Below are positions 1 to 7,432 of a DNA stretch of 64,000 bases, piece after piece (the first letter of the stretch is position 1; every line of letters starts with the position of its first letter). This stretch comes from an uncultured Faecalibacterium sp. (lineage in GTDB: Bacteria; Bacillota; Clostridia; Oscillospirales; Ruminococcaceae), in NCBI GenBank assembly GCA_934539245.1, contig CAKTCK010000008.1, positions 6,785-70,784 on the forward strand, given 5' to 3'. The notes beneath the pieces are model-generated. The model had not been told where the DNA came from, ran no database searches, and saw only the letters and a program-made list of their open reading frames with translations. A program made the translations under genes and the position numbers.

Positions 1-396
1 GACCCCACCTTAAAAAGCGTGGAGCGTCTGGCTGCCGCCAACGGCTTTGACAGCTGGATCATGTTCAACGTCTACCCCCAGCGCGCCACCGACCCCAATC
101 ATATGGACAAGACCCCGGACCGCGCCCTGTGCGACGAAAACCTGCGCTGGCTGCGGGCCGTGCTGGCACAGACCGAGCCCACCATGTGGGCAGCATGGGG
201 CACCTTGATCGAAAAGCGGGACTACCTGCCCGGCCTGATGCGGGAGATGGTAGCCCTGACGCGGGAGCGGGAGATCCCGTGGGTCACCTTTGGCAAGCGC
301 AGTAAAAAGGGGCATCCGCACCATCCGCTGTACCTGCGCAAGGATTCCACCCCGGAACCCTTTGATGTGGAAAACTATCTGGACACCTGTTTCTGA
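1..396 (+). CDS. DUF1643 family protein, 5' end outside window
   Basis: This is the 3' part of a gene that begins before the window: the frame is open from base 1, so the GTG at 19 is not needed as a start. The 131 visible residues fit the DUF1643 family: an early FNVYPQRATDP block, a central WAAWGTLIEKRDYL block, and a histidine-rich KKGHPHHPLYL block near the C-terminus. DUF1643 proteins are small soluble proteins with no agreed biochemical role. The stop lies 28 bases before the next start, so cotranscription with the PAP2 gene is possible. No damage is visible in this part. Confidence 0.8.
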   Translation, partial: DPTLKSVERLAAANGFDSWIMFNVYPQRATDPNHMDKTPDRALCDENLRWLRAVLAQTEPTMWAAWGTLIEKRDYLPGLMREMVALTREREIPWVTFGKRSKKGHPHHPLYLRKDSTPEPFDVENYLDTCF

Positions 397-424
397 TGTC
401 CGACCCGACAGGAGGTGACCTGCT

Positions 425-961
425 TTGACCGCAGAACAGTATAAGCCCATCCATCACTGGTTCAGCGACCACCCGGCTGTAAAGCGGCTAGTCGTTTTTC
501 TGGACCGGTGGCTGCCGCTGGTGCCCTTTGTGTGCTATCCGGTGCTGCTGTGCCTGCTGAACGTCCGGCTCTCGCGGCTGTTCCTCACCCAAAAGCAGGC
601 CGCGCTGGACTTTATGGTACTCATCGCCCGCTCCGTCTTTGTGCCGGGGCTGGTGTTCTGGGGCGGCACGCTGCTGCGCAGCCGGCTGCACTTCCCCCGC
701 CCTTACGAGCAGCCCGGCTTTACCCCGCTGGTGGCAAAGGAGAGCCGTGGGCACTCCATGCCCTCCCGCCACGCGCTGAGCGCCGCCGTGCTGGCGGCGG
801 TGTGGCTGTATTTCTACCCCGCTGCGGGCTGCGTGATGGTGGGCATTGCCCTGCTCATCTGCTGCCTGCGGGTGCTCACCGGGGTGCATCATGTGCGGGA
901 CGTGGTGTGCGGCTTTGCATTGGGCTTTGCGCTGGGCTGCGCAGGAATGTGGATGTTATAA
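425..961 (+). CDS. PAP2 family membrane phosphatase
   Basis: A 178-residue integral membrane protein of the PAP2 (type 2 phosphatidic acid phosphatase) superfamily. The three phosphatase motifs are present in order: an RP pair in HFPRPYEQPGF, the SMPSRHA motif (PSRH in place of the usual PSGH) and RVLTGVHHVRDVVCG, giving the Arg, His and Asp of the third motif. Several hydrophobic segments flank them. The likely role is dephosphorylation of a lipid phosphate, possibly undecaprenyl pyrophosphate, at the membrane; the substrate cannot be read from sequence. The start is TTG at 425, chosen because GGAGGTGA at 411-418 sits six bases upstream. Confidence 0.85.
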   Translation: MTAEQYKPIHHWFSDHPAVKRLVVFLDRWLPLVPFVCYPVLLCLLNVRLSRLFLTQKQAALDFMVLIARSVFVPGLVFWGGTLLRSRLHFPRPYEQPGFTPLVAKESRGHSMPSRHALSAAVLAAVWLYFYPAAGCVMVGIALLICCLRVLTGVHHVRDVVCGFALGFALGCAGMWML

Positions 962-1034
962 GTTCACCCCTGCACGCTGGAGCGTTTGTTTTTGCCATCA
1001 GCGCAAAAAAGTTGAAACTTTTTTCAGATTTTCC

Positions 1035-1063
1035 TTGACAGAATGCGATGTGTATGGTATTAT
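1035..1063 (+). promoter_or_regulatory. Promoter of the tRNA-Arg/tRNA-His pair
   Basis: TTGACA at 1035-1040 and TATTAT at 1058-1063 are separated by 17 bases. The transcript would start about 60 bases before the first tRNA. A perfect -35 fits a strong stable-RNA promoter. Confidence 0.75.
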
Positions 1064-1127
1064 TTCTCTCGCAGCCTGTGCCGACACAGCGCTGCCGCCA
1101 TAAAGGAACCCATTGGGATAACAACGT

Positions 1128-1201
<74 letters not shown>

Positions 1202-1209
1202 TCTATGTG

Positions 1210-1286
1210 GTGCCCATAGCGTAGTCGGTTAACGCGCCAGATTGTGGATCTGGAGACCGTGGGTTCGAGTCCCACTGGGCACCCCA
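1210..1286 (+). tRNA. tRNA-His (anticodon GTG), CCA encoded
   Basis: The acceptor stem GTGCCCA at 1210-1216 pairs with TGGGCAC at 1276-1282. The anticodon stem CCAGA/TCTGG encloses TTGTGGA, giving GTG. The base before the stem is G (1209) and the discriminator is C (1283), which supplies the extra G-1:C73 pair typical of histidine tRNAs. CCA follows at 1284-1286, unlike the tRNA-Arg eight bases upstream. Confidence 0.95.
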
Positions 1287-1288
1287 CC

Positions 1289-1326
1289 AAAAAATCCGCT
1301 GTTGCATTGCAACGGCGGATTTTTTC
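1289..1326 (+). terminator. Intrinsic terminator after tRNA-His
   Basis: The inverted repeat AAAAAATCCGC / GCGGATTTTTT, extended by GTTGC/GCAAC around a short loop, ends in a T run on the plus strand. It starts three bases after the CCA of tRNA-His. Confidence 0.85.
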
Positions 1327-1350
1327 ATTTTGTGGATACTGCAAAAATAC

Positions 1351-1387
1351 GACACCCCGGCAAAGCAGCTGTTTTGCCGGGGTGTCT
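1351..1387 (-). terminator. Terminator at the 3' end of the phage-type operon
   Basis: GACACCCCGGCAAA at 1351-1364 pairs with TTTGCCGGGGTGTC at 1374-1387. It lies seven bases beyond the last stop codon of the minus-strand operon and is followed on that strand by GTATTTTTG. Confidence 0.7.
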
Positions 1388-1393
1388 TTTCTC

Positions 1394-2725
1394 TTACTTA
1401 TTCATCTCCTGCAAGATCTTTGCGATCTGGGCGGAGGTGTATCCCTCCTGCCGCAGGGCGGAGGTGATGGCGACATCACTCTTGCCCTGACTGCGCAGCA
1501 GCGCTGCCGTGTAGGGCACTCCGGCGCTGCGGCTGCCGCCGGAAGCAGAGCCGCTGCTGCCGGTGGTCTTTCCGCTGCCGGAGCTGCCGGACTTTGTGCC
1601 CACAGCCGCTGCCTTACCGGCGGCCTGCGCGGCCTTCTGCTGGGCGTTAGACTGTTTCAGCGCCCACTCACCCTTGGCGATGTTCAATTTCTGAGTGGTC
1701 ACGTTATTGTTGAAAGCCTGCTGCTTCAGCGCGTCCTGATAGGCACGCTCGCTGGCGGTGTTGTCGTACTGCTGCTGGGTCAGTGCGTCCTGCCGCTGCT
1801 TCTCCTGCATTTGCTGGCTCCACTGGGTATCGGCGCGCTCCGCCTCGTAGGCGCGGTTGCCGGAGTAGATGTTGTACCCGGTGTTCAGCAGGCTGCCCGC
1901 CAGACTGCCCAGACCGGTGGTGCCGCTGATGGCCAGCTGCACCACATCCCCGATGACGCCCAGCACGGTCATAACATTGTTGAACGCCTGCTGGCGCTGG
2001 CTGATCTGCGCCTGCTCCTGCGCGGTGTAGTAGCCGTGCAGGGTGTCCAGCCGGTTCAGATGCTCCTGATATTGGCCGTAGTCCTTGGCGTAGGCGTCGT
2101 TGTAGGCCTCGCCCTTCTGCTGCAACTGGGTGTAGTAGTCCTGCAGCTGACGGTCGTATAGGGTCTGGGCGTTCTGCTCCTGTCCGTTCAGCTGATCCAG
2201 CCGGGTCACAAGCTCCTCGCCGCCACTCTGGTAGGTATCCAGCGCCAGACTGTACAGGGTGGGGATGGCGTTTGCCAACCCGCCGATCTGCTGCTGATAG
2301 GCCTGCTGCGCCGCACTAGTGGCATAGCTGGAACCGTAGCCGCCGGTCAAAGCAGCAGCCTGCGCTGCCGCATCCGCGCTGGCGTTGTGGGCATTCTGGG
2401 TATACAGCTGCTCGTACTGGCGGTAGAGTGGGTCGCGGGTGTAGCTGTACTGAAAATTCTCCCGTGCCAGCAGCTGCCCCAGCAGTTCGTTGATTCTGTC
2501 CTGATAGCCGCTCTGGTAGTCTGCGGGGCGGTTCTGCTGCCACTGCTTCAGGGCGTTGGCTGCATCAGTCACCTGCTGGCTGGGACGGTAACTGGCGTCC
2601 GCCATGGCCTTTTCCACATCGGCGCGGCTGTTCAGCCCTTCGGTGCTGTAAGTAGGCTGCGCGGCAGGCTGCGCCTGCGTTTGCACGTCCGGCTGCAGCA
2701 GCTCCTCCTTCTTTTTGGATGCCAT
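1394..2725 (-). CDS. Phage internal/ejection-like protein, Gln- and Ala-rich
   Basis: The last gene of the phage-type operon, 443 residues. The protein is mostly helical and rich in Gln, Ala and Tyr, with long repetitive stretches and one nonpolar segment around residues 250-290 (VMTVLGVIGDVVQLAI). A Ser/Gly/Lys-rich linker near residue 380 leads to a short C-terminal domain ending YTSAQIAKILQEMNK. Size, position after the nozzle candidate and composition resemble internal virion proteins of short-tailed phages that are ejected with DNA. This is inference from context; no family motif is certain. The start ATG at 2725 follows AAAGGAG. Confidence 0.6.
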   Translation of the reverse strand: MASKKKEELLQPDVQTQAQPAAQPTYSTEGLNSRADVEKAMADASYRPSQQVTDAANALKQWQQNRPADYQSGYQDRINELLGQLLARENFQYSYTRDPLYRQYEQLYTQNAHNASADAAAQAAALTGGYGSSYATSAAQQAYQQQIGGLANAIPTLYSLALDTYQSGGEELVTRLDQLNGQEQNAQTLYDRQLQDYYTQLQQKGEAYNDAYAKDYGQYQEHLNRLDTLHGYYTAQEQAQISQRQQAFNNVMTVLGVIGDVVQLAISGTTGLGSLAGSLLNTGYNIYSGNRAYEAERADTQWSQQMQEKQRQDALTQQQYDNTASERAYQDALKQQAFNNNVTTQKLNIAKGEWALKQSNAQQKAAQAAGKAAAVGTKSGSSGSGKTTGSSGSASGGSRSAGVPYTAALLRSQGKSDVAITSALRQEGYTSAQIAKILQEMNK

Positions 2726-2743
2726 AAAATTCTCCTTTCATGC

Positions 2744-2929
2744 TTATAGTCCCTGCAGCTTGCTGCGCAGGGTGTCGGACATATTTTCCGTATCCAGATT
2801 GGTCAGTACATACTGCAGCTGCTCCTGCATCTGGTACAGATAGCTGCGCAGCGCCCGGGCATCCTCCGGGTCCATGTTTTCGCTGAGCTTGGGCAGCCCC
2901 AGCTTGCTCAGGCCGTTCATGCTTGCCAT
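2744..2929 (-). CDS. Small phage-operon protein, 61 residues
   Basis: Starts at ATG 2929, chosen because GGAGGA lies just upstream on the minus strand; the longer upstream extension has no such site. It overlaps the end of the 626-residue gene by 13 bases, which suggests translational coupling. The protein begins MASMNGLSKLGLPKLSEN and contains a helical, Gln- and Leu-rich second half (YLYQMQEQLQYVLTNLD). No family is recognised. It is likely a minor structural or assembly protein because it sits between the nozzle and ejection candidates. Confidence 0.6.
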   Translation of the reverse strand: MASMNGLSKLGLPKLSENMDPEDARALRSYLYQMQEQLQYVLTNLDTENMSDTLRSKLQGL

Positions 2930-4797
2930 GAAGCATCCTCCTCCCATAATTTTCCCTTTGCCGGGGCGATGGTGCGCACAAGACTGCGCAGGGTGATCTG
3001 TCCTTTGCCGCGCAGCCGCAGCCGCAGCGACCCGCACCGTCGGGGCACAAAGGGCAGATCACAGCTGCGGCGGCTGCCTTGGGCGGCAAGGGAGGCTACC
3101 GTCTCCCATGCGCCGCCGTCATAGCTCACCGCCACTTCTACCGTGCTGGTGCGTTCGGCGTCCAGCCGCAAAGTCAACCGGGAGAGATACCGCTGCTCGG
3201 TGCCGTCCAGCCCCACATCGCCGGTGACCAGCTCAAAGGGGATGTCCGTTTCCACGCCGTCGGTGGTCTGCCAGTCCGGCTCGCGGGTGGGGTCTGCCGC
3301 CCACAGCGCCTGTCCGTCCCACAGATAAAGCTGCCCGCCGGTGCTGGTCATATCGCAGGAGCAGACGTCCTCCTCGCTCCACAGCCCCTTCTCGGTATCG
3401 TAGACCAGCAAGCGCGCACTCTCCCGGGAGATGTGCAGGTAGTACCGGCCATCCAGCGCACCGCCCACGGCGCTTTGCACGTTGGCAAGCTTTGCGGCAT
3501 CCAGCGCGCCGGACACCTTGGTGGGCAGACTGCCATCCCACGCCATGACACCGTCCGGCGAGAGATAATACAGCGTCTCGTTCAGCACACACAAGCTGCG
3601 GGCGGCGTTTTTTGCCACGCCGCGGCAGCGCAGGCTGGAAAGCTGGAAATCCGAGGGCTTGGAGCCGTACAGCTTGTGCAGGGTGTTCTCCTTAAAGAAC
3701 AGCGCATAGCCCATGCAGGAGGCTGCCCCGGTAAAGGCACCGTCGCTGCCCACGGTGACGGCGTAACTGTCCGCAGCGATGCCCCGGTAGCTGAACCAGT
3801 TGGTGGGGTCGCCCAGCTTGCAGCCGTAGATAACATTCTCCTTGCTGTTGCAGCCCCACACCCGGTTGTCGCACTCGGTCACAAAATCCAGCTCCGGCAC
3901 CCGGCGCTCCATGGATACCGTCTGCGCGGCGTCCACGCTGCGGCGCTGCTTGCCGTCCATGCTCTGCCACTGCGCGGCGGCGGCATTCTGCACCAGTGTG
4001 CCGTAGAAATACTCGCCCTGCGGGGTGCAGCGCACCCGTAGCCAGTCCTCGCCCATGTCATACACGATCTGATCTCCGTTCAGCTCCGGGCTCTGCCCTG
4101 CCGCTTCGGCGGCTGCGCCCTGCACGGTCACGGTATCCCACTGCCGGAACAACTTGCCCAGCCCTGCCGCCGCGATGCGGCAGTATTCCAGCGGGATGGC
4201 CGTCCAGCTGCCGGAGTTTTTGCTGTACATTTCCAGCGTGCTATCGTACCGCCATGGGTGGTCGGCATCCTCCACCTTTAAAAACAGCTGCCCGTCCGCC
4301 GGGTCGGCGGGCTCGTCCCGGCCAAAAGCTTCCACCTGATAGGTCTTGCCTGCGGCATCGCAGGGGGCAAAGGTCACGCTTTTGCCCGCCGCTGTCCACA
4401 GCGCTCCCAGTGCGGTCACGCTGCCGTCTGCCGTATCGAAGGCCAGCTTGTCCGGGAAGATCAGGATTTTTGTGCCGATGCCCACCAGCGCCTTGCGGCC
4501 GTCGGTCACGGCGTCCAGCTTCGTCATCGCCGGGGCGGCGGCATCATCTGGAGTATAGATGATATCCCGCCCGCAGACCGTCAGCAGACCGTTCAGGTGG
4601 TACATCCCGTTCAGCCCGGTCAGTGCCCGCAGCTTGCGGCGCGGGGTGCGGGTGCTCAGGGCGGGGAAATCCCGGGTGGAAAAGTTCACTCCGGCGCTGT
4701 ACTCTGCTTCCGAGCAGCCATAGGTCTCGTTCAGGCCGCCAAAGGCCCGCAGCAGCTGCCGGGTGTTGGCAAGCCGCATTCTGTCTGCCAGTACCAT
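2917..4797 (-). CDS. Phage stabilization/nozzle-like protein with beta-propeller-like repeats
   Basis: A 626-residue protein rich in beta-strand patterns. Repeated aromatic/Gly blocks such as GLNGMYHLNGLLTV, ALVGIGTKILIF, ETLYYLSPDGVMAWDG and GGQLYLWDGQALW look like propeller blades. In short-tailed phages a large beta-rich protein of this kind (P22 gp10 or T7 gp12 type) follows the connector and forms the tail nozzle. Position immediately after the connector-like gene supports that role. The direct sequence match to a named family is uncertain. The start ATG at 4797 follows GGAGGTGAGGC, and the gene overlaps the next small gene. Confidence 0.6.
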   Translation of the reverse strand: MVLADRMRLANTRQLLRAFGGLNETYGCSEAEYSAGVNFSTRDFPALSTRTPRRKLRALTGLNGMYHLNGLLTVCGRDIIYTPDDAAAPAMTKLDAVTDGRKALVGIGTKILIFPDKLAFDTADGSVTALGALWTAAGKSVTFAPCDAAGKTYQVEAFGRDEPADPADGQLFLKVEDADHPWRYDSTLEMYSKNSGSWTAIPLEYCRIAAAGLGKLFRQWDTVTVQGAAAEAAGQSPELNGDQIVYDMGEDWLRVRCTPQGEYFYGTLVQNAAAAQWQSMDGKQRRSVDAAQTVSMERRVPELDFVTECDNRVWGCNSKENVIYGCKLGDPTNWFSYRGIAADSYAVTVGSDGAFTGAASCMGYALFFKENTLHKLYGSKPSDFQLSSLRCRGVAKNAARSLCVLNETLYYLSPDGVMAWDGSLPTKVSGALDAAKLANVQSAVGGALDGRYYLHISRESARLLVYDTEKGLWSEEDVCSCDMTSTGGQLYLWDGQALWAADPTREPDWQTTDGVETDIPFELVTGDVGLDGTEQRYLSRLTLRLDAERTSTVEVAVSYDGGAWETVASLAAQGSRRSCDLPFVPRRCGSLRLRLRGKGQITLRSLVRTIAPAKGKLWEEDASWQA

Positions 4798-4809
4798 AGC
4801 CTCACCTCC

Positions 4810-5193
4810 TTACCAGCGCCACTGCGCCCGGCTGCGGGGCGGGTAGTTCTGCCGCAGCCAGACCGCCAACTCTGCATACAGGGCGTTGTACTGCGCCTGC
4901 TCCCCGGCGTAGCGGTCGGTCTCGCCCAAGGCGGCATCCATCTGCGCACACAGCAGGTGCGGGTACAGGGCATCAAAGGGCGGCGGTGCCAGCAGCGTCT
5001 GGTCGTCCTGCACCGGCTGCTCCCACGGACGGTCTGCGCCTACCGCGTCAAACGCCCCGGCGGCACTGCGGTCAAACAGCTTTGTGCGCAGCAATGCGTC
5101 CGCCTCCCGCAGCCATTGCAGCCGTGTCTCGGTTTCAATGCGGCAGTTTGGGCGCAGCTGCTCGGCACGCTCCAAAGCCTCTCCTATGGTCAT
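4810..5193 (-). CDS. Phage head-tail connector-like protein
   Basis: A 127-residue acidic, mainly helical protein (MTIGEALERAEQLRPN... with ALYAELAVWLRQNYPP near the end). It sits between the capsid genes and the nozzle-like gene, where P22- and T7-type phages encode a small adaptor (gp4 or gp11). The helical pattern and the length of 120-200 residues agree with that, but no diagnostic motif is visible, so the role is inferred from order. It is preceded by a terminator-like hairpin at 5213-5248 that may lower its expression relative to the capsid gene. Confidence 0.5.
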   Translation of the reverse strand: MTIGEALERAEQLRPNCRIETETRLQWLREADALLRTKLFDRSAAGAFDAVGADRPWEQPVQDDQTLLAPPPFDALYPHLLCAQMDAALGETDRYAGEQAQYNALYAELAVWLRQNYPPRSRAQWRW

Positions 5194-5212
5194 CTCATCA
5201 CATCCTTTTTAT

Positions 5213-5248
5213 AAAAAGCCCGGCCGGGGGCATTTCTCCCAGCCGGGC
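5213..5248 (-). terminator. Terminator-like hairpin inside the phage operon
   Basis: GCCCGGC at 5218-5224 pairs with GCCGGGC at 5242-5248, with further GGG/CCC pairing inside. On the minus strand the stem is followed by TTTTTAT. It lies between the small gene after the capsid gene and the connector-like gene, where partial termination would keep capsid mRNA in excess. Confidence 0.6.
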
Positions 5249-5258
5249 AGCGTTGTTT

Positions 5259-5471
5259 TTACTGTGCCGCGTTCTCCGCAGCGGCAATGCGGGCAGCGGT
5301 CAGCTCGTCCTGACGCTGGCTGTGCTCCAGCACCTCGGCCACAGCGGGCGGCACTTCTACCTCCACGCCCCGGCGGATCTTATAGTTCACGCCGTTGACG
5401 CTGACGAACAGATCGCCCTTGTAGCGGCTGTTGTCCTTGAACAGCCGGATGCGCACGTTCTTTTCAGCCAT
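5259..5471 (-). CDS. Small phage protein following the major capsid gene
   Basis: A 70-residue protein starting at ATG 5471. AAGGAGG lies five bases upstream and fits this ATG better than the in-frame GTG at 5477. The N-terminal half is beta-like (NVRIRLFKD, DLFVSVNGVNYKIRRG) and the C-terminal half is an Ala/Glu-rich helix. N4-gp56-type capsid genes are often followed by a short protein of this shape, but its function is not known. It is ten bases downstream of the capsid stop. Confidence 0.6.
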   Translation of the reverse strand: MAEKNVRIRLFKDNSRYKGDLFVSVNGVNYKIRRGVEVEVPPAVAEVLEHSQRQDELTAARIAAAENAAQ

Positions 5472-5481
5472 GGGCACCTCC

Positions 5482-6480
5482 TTAGTTGGCGGCAGCGGTG
5501 GCAGAATAGCTGGACACGCTCTCGATGCGCACCATATACTGCTCCACCAGACGTTCGGCAGCGCGCATCCCCTTCCAGCCCACAGAGGCGCGCTGGTTCA
5601 GCGGGTCGTCGCCGTAGCCCAGCTGCTTGACGATGTGCTCAAGGCCGCCGCCTTCCAGCTCGGTCACGCCGTAGGCGTGGGCACCCAGCACCAGCGTGCC
5701 GAACACCGCCAGACCCGCCGGGCAGGTATCGTCCTTCCAGATCTTGGCCTCGCTGGTCTCGATAAAGCGGATGTTGCCCAGCTTGCCGATCTCGCCGCGG
5801 AACATGGTGTCGGGGTCGGCGTACTTGTGCACCTCCATAAACTCCTTGCAGGTCTTGAGGTCGTAGGCCGCATAAGGGTGGATGATGGCAACGTAGCTGT
5901 CGCCGATGGGGTCAGCGTTCATTGCGCCCAGCTGCGCCGCTGCCTGAAAGAACAGCTTGGGGGTCAGGGTGCAGCTCTTGTCCAGCGCCTTGCGGCTGGT
6001 AACTGCCGTCTCGGCACCGTCTGCGCCCAGCTTGGGAGCGTAGATGACATTGGTGCCGCCCGCCAGCACATCGCGGGTGATGCTGTCCATGGTGCGGCCT
6101 GCCTGACTTGCCAGCACGCGGGTGGCCTGCACCACGTTGTTATCGATGGCGGTCATCTGCAGCACATCGGTCAGCGGGGTCCAGCCGCCGTACTGGTGCA
6201 GGTCGCTGGTGATGCTGGTCACGTTCAGTGCCTGACCGTTGGGGGTAACACCCTCGGTCAGCGGGGTGCTGGCCTTGGGCAGGCTGTCGTACTTGCGGAA
6301 CTCGATGGTCTTGCCGCCGTTCTGGGGCACAGGGTAGTAATCCGCAAACTGGTCATGCACAAGGCGCGGCTCTGCCTGATCGATCAGGCGCTTCTCGTAA
6401 AAGGTCTTCATCTCCACCGACATGGTGCCGGTGGTGTTGGTCTGCGCGTCTGCAAACAGCTGGATGTTAAAATTCATCAT
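5482..6480 (-). CDS. N4-gp56 family major capsid protein with N-terminal Prp-type cleavage motif
   Basis: A 332-residue protein matching the N4-gp56 capsid family: an N-terminal region with TFYEKRLIDQAEPRLVHDQF, a central GGWTPLTDVLQMTAID block and a C-terminal ASVGWKGMRAAERL block. It forms the shell. The N-terminus reads MMNFNIQLFADAQ. Alignment with the ribosomal protein L27 leader of Firmicutes, MLKLNLQFFASKK, is residue for residue, with F9-A10 at the known Prp cleavage point. That predicts N-terminal processing. The start is the first of two ATG codons (6480), supported by AGGAGAAAGG upstream. Confidence 0.88.
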   Translation of the reverse strand: MMNFNIQLFADAQTNTTGTMSVEMKTFYEKRLIDQAEPRLVHDQFADYYPVPQNGGKTIEFRKYDSLPKASTPLTEGVTPNGQALNVTSITSDLHQYGGWTPLTDVLQMTAIDNNVVQATRVLASQAGRTMDSITRDVLAGGTNVIYAPKLGADGAETAVTSRKALDKSCTLTPKLFFQAAAQLGAMNADPIGDSYVAIIHPYAAYDLKTCKEFMEVHKYADPDTMFRGEIGKLGNIRFIETSEAKIWKDDTCPAGLAVFGTLVLGAHAYGVTELEGGGLEHIVKQLGYGDDPLNQRASVGWKGMRAAERLVEQYMVRIESVSSYSATAAAN

Positions 6481-6504
6481 GCTTTTTTCCTTTCTCCTGT
6501 CGGG

Positions 6505-7431
6505 TTAAAGTTCGATCTGCGCACCGTGCAGCACACGGCGCTCCAAAGCTTCCCGCTGAGCGCGGGTCATGGCGGCTACGTCCGGTCGTACCGAGGCGGC
6601 TGCGCCGGGGCGCAGGCCGTTTTCCAGCGGACGCGCGGCGCGCTGCTGCACCCGCTCCACTACCCCCTGCTCCACGGTCTGTGCCGTGGTGCGCAGGGCA
6701 TCCTCGTAGTGGACAAGGCGGTAGGCGTCCTGCACCCGCATCCCGGGCAGCTGCATCAGGCGGCGCATCTCCGGGTTCTTCAGCTCCGCTTTCAGGTCAA
6801 AGCCCAGCTGGCTGCGGCGCATGGCGGCTTCCTCTGCCGCCCAGCGGGCGTGCAGGCTGCGCACCGTGTTTTCCACCGGCAGCGGCAGGGGCGGCAGCAC
6901 CGGGCGCTCCGGCTGTGCAGGCTTTTCCTGCTGCGGCTCCGGCTCTGCCGGGGTCTGCTGCGGCACTTCCGGCTGCGCAGCGGGGGCTTCCGGCTTCAGG
7001 GTGCCCGCAGCCACCGCCTGCCGGCTCTGCTCCGGGCTCAGCGCGGGAGCTGCTTCCCCCTCCGCAAACAGCTGCAAGTCCATCATGCTCTGCTGCCCGC
7101 TGCGGCTCACATCCGCAAAGCGCAGGTTGTCCGGGTAGCGCTCTGCCAGCAGGGTAAAGCCCGCCTTGGCCAGTTCAAATGCGCCCTGCACCCACGGCGC
7201 TACCGGTGCCTGCGCTGCCACGGCAAGGCGCGGGCCTTCCGGCTCGTCCCACGCATCGCTGCGGGCGCTTTCCTCCCCTGCCAGCAGGTACACCAGCGCC
7301 TGCATCAGGGTGCTTGCGCCGGCGCATACGATGTCCTGCCCGGCGGGCGCGTAGCCCGCGTGACCGGCGGCCTCCAGCCGCAGGCTCAGCCCCTTGGGGC
7401 CGTCCAGCTCGCTGTAACATACCTCGATCAT
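6505..7431 (-). CDS. Prp-type cysteine protease fused to phage scaffold-like domain
   Basis: A 308-residue two-part protein. Residues 1-105 match Prp, the cysteine protease that trims L27 in Firmicutes: GHAGYAPAGQDIVCAGAS places His24 and Cys36 twelve apart, the same spacing as His22/Cys34 of the staphylococcal enzyme. Residues 116-126 read MMDLQLFAEGE, a likely Prp substrate motif, with cleavage expected after F122. Residues 127-308 are Pro/Glu/Gln-rich and then helical, as in capsid scaffolds, and the gene lies directly upstream of the capsid gene. The fusion suggests self-release of protease and scaffold during assembly. An internal start at ATG 7086 or 7083 is possible, but no good ribosome site precedes it. 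Confidence 0.8.
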   Translation of the reverse strand: MIEVCYSELDGPKGLSLRLEAAGHAGYAPAGQDIVCAGASTLMQALVYLLAGEESARSDAWDEPEGPRLAVAAQAPVAPWVQGAFELAKAGFTLLAERYPDNLRFADVSRSGQQSMMDLQLFAEGEAAPALSPEQSRQAVAAGTLKPEAPAAQPEVPQQTPAEPEPQQEKPAQPERPVLPPLPLPVENTVRSLHARWAAEEAAMRRSQLGFDLKAELKNPEMRRLMQLPGMRVQDAYRLVHYEDALRTTAQTVEQGVVERVQQRAARPLENGLRPGAAASVRPDVAAMTRAQREALERRVLHGAQIEL

Positions 7432-7432
7432 C

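Noticed and set aside
1250-1286. tRNA-His 3' end as a phage attachment site
   Set aside because: No second copy of the tRNA 3' sequence was found in 10973-11640, and the tRNA is separated from the phage operon by two terminators. A site further away cannot be excluded.
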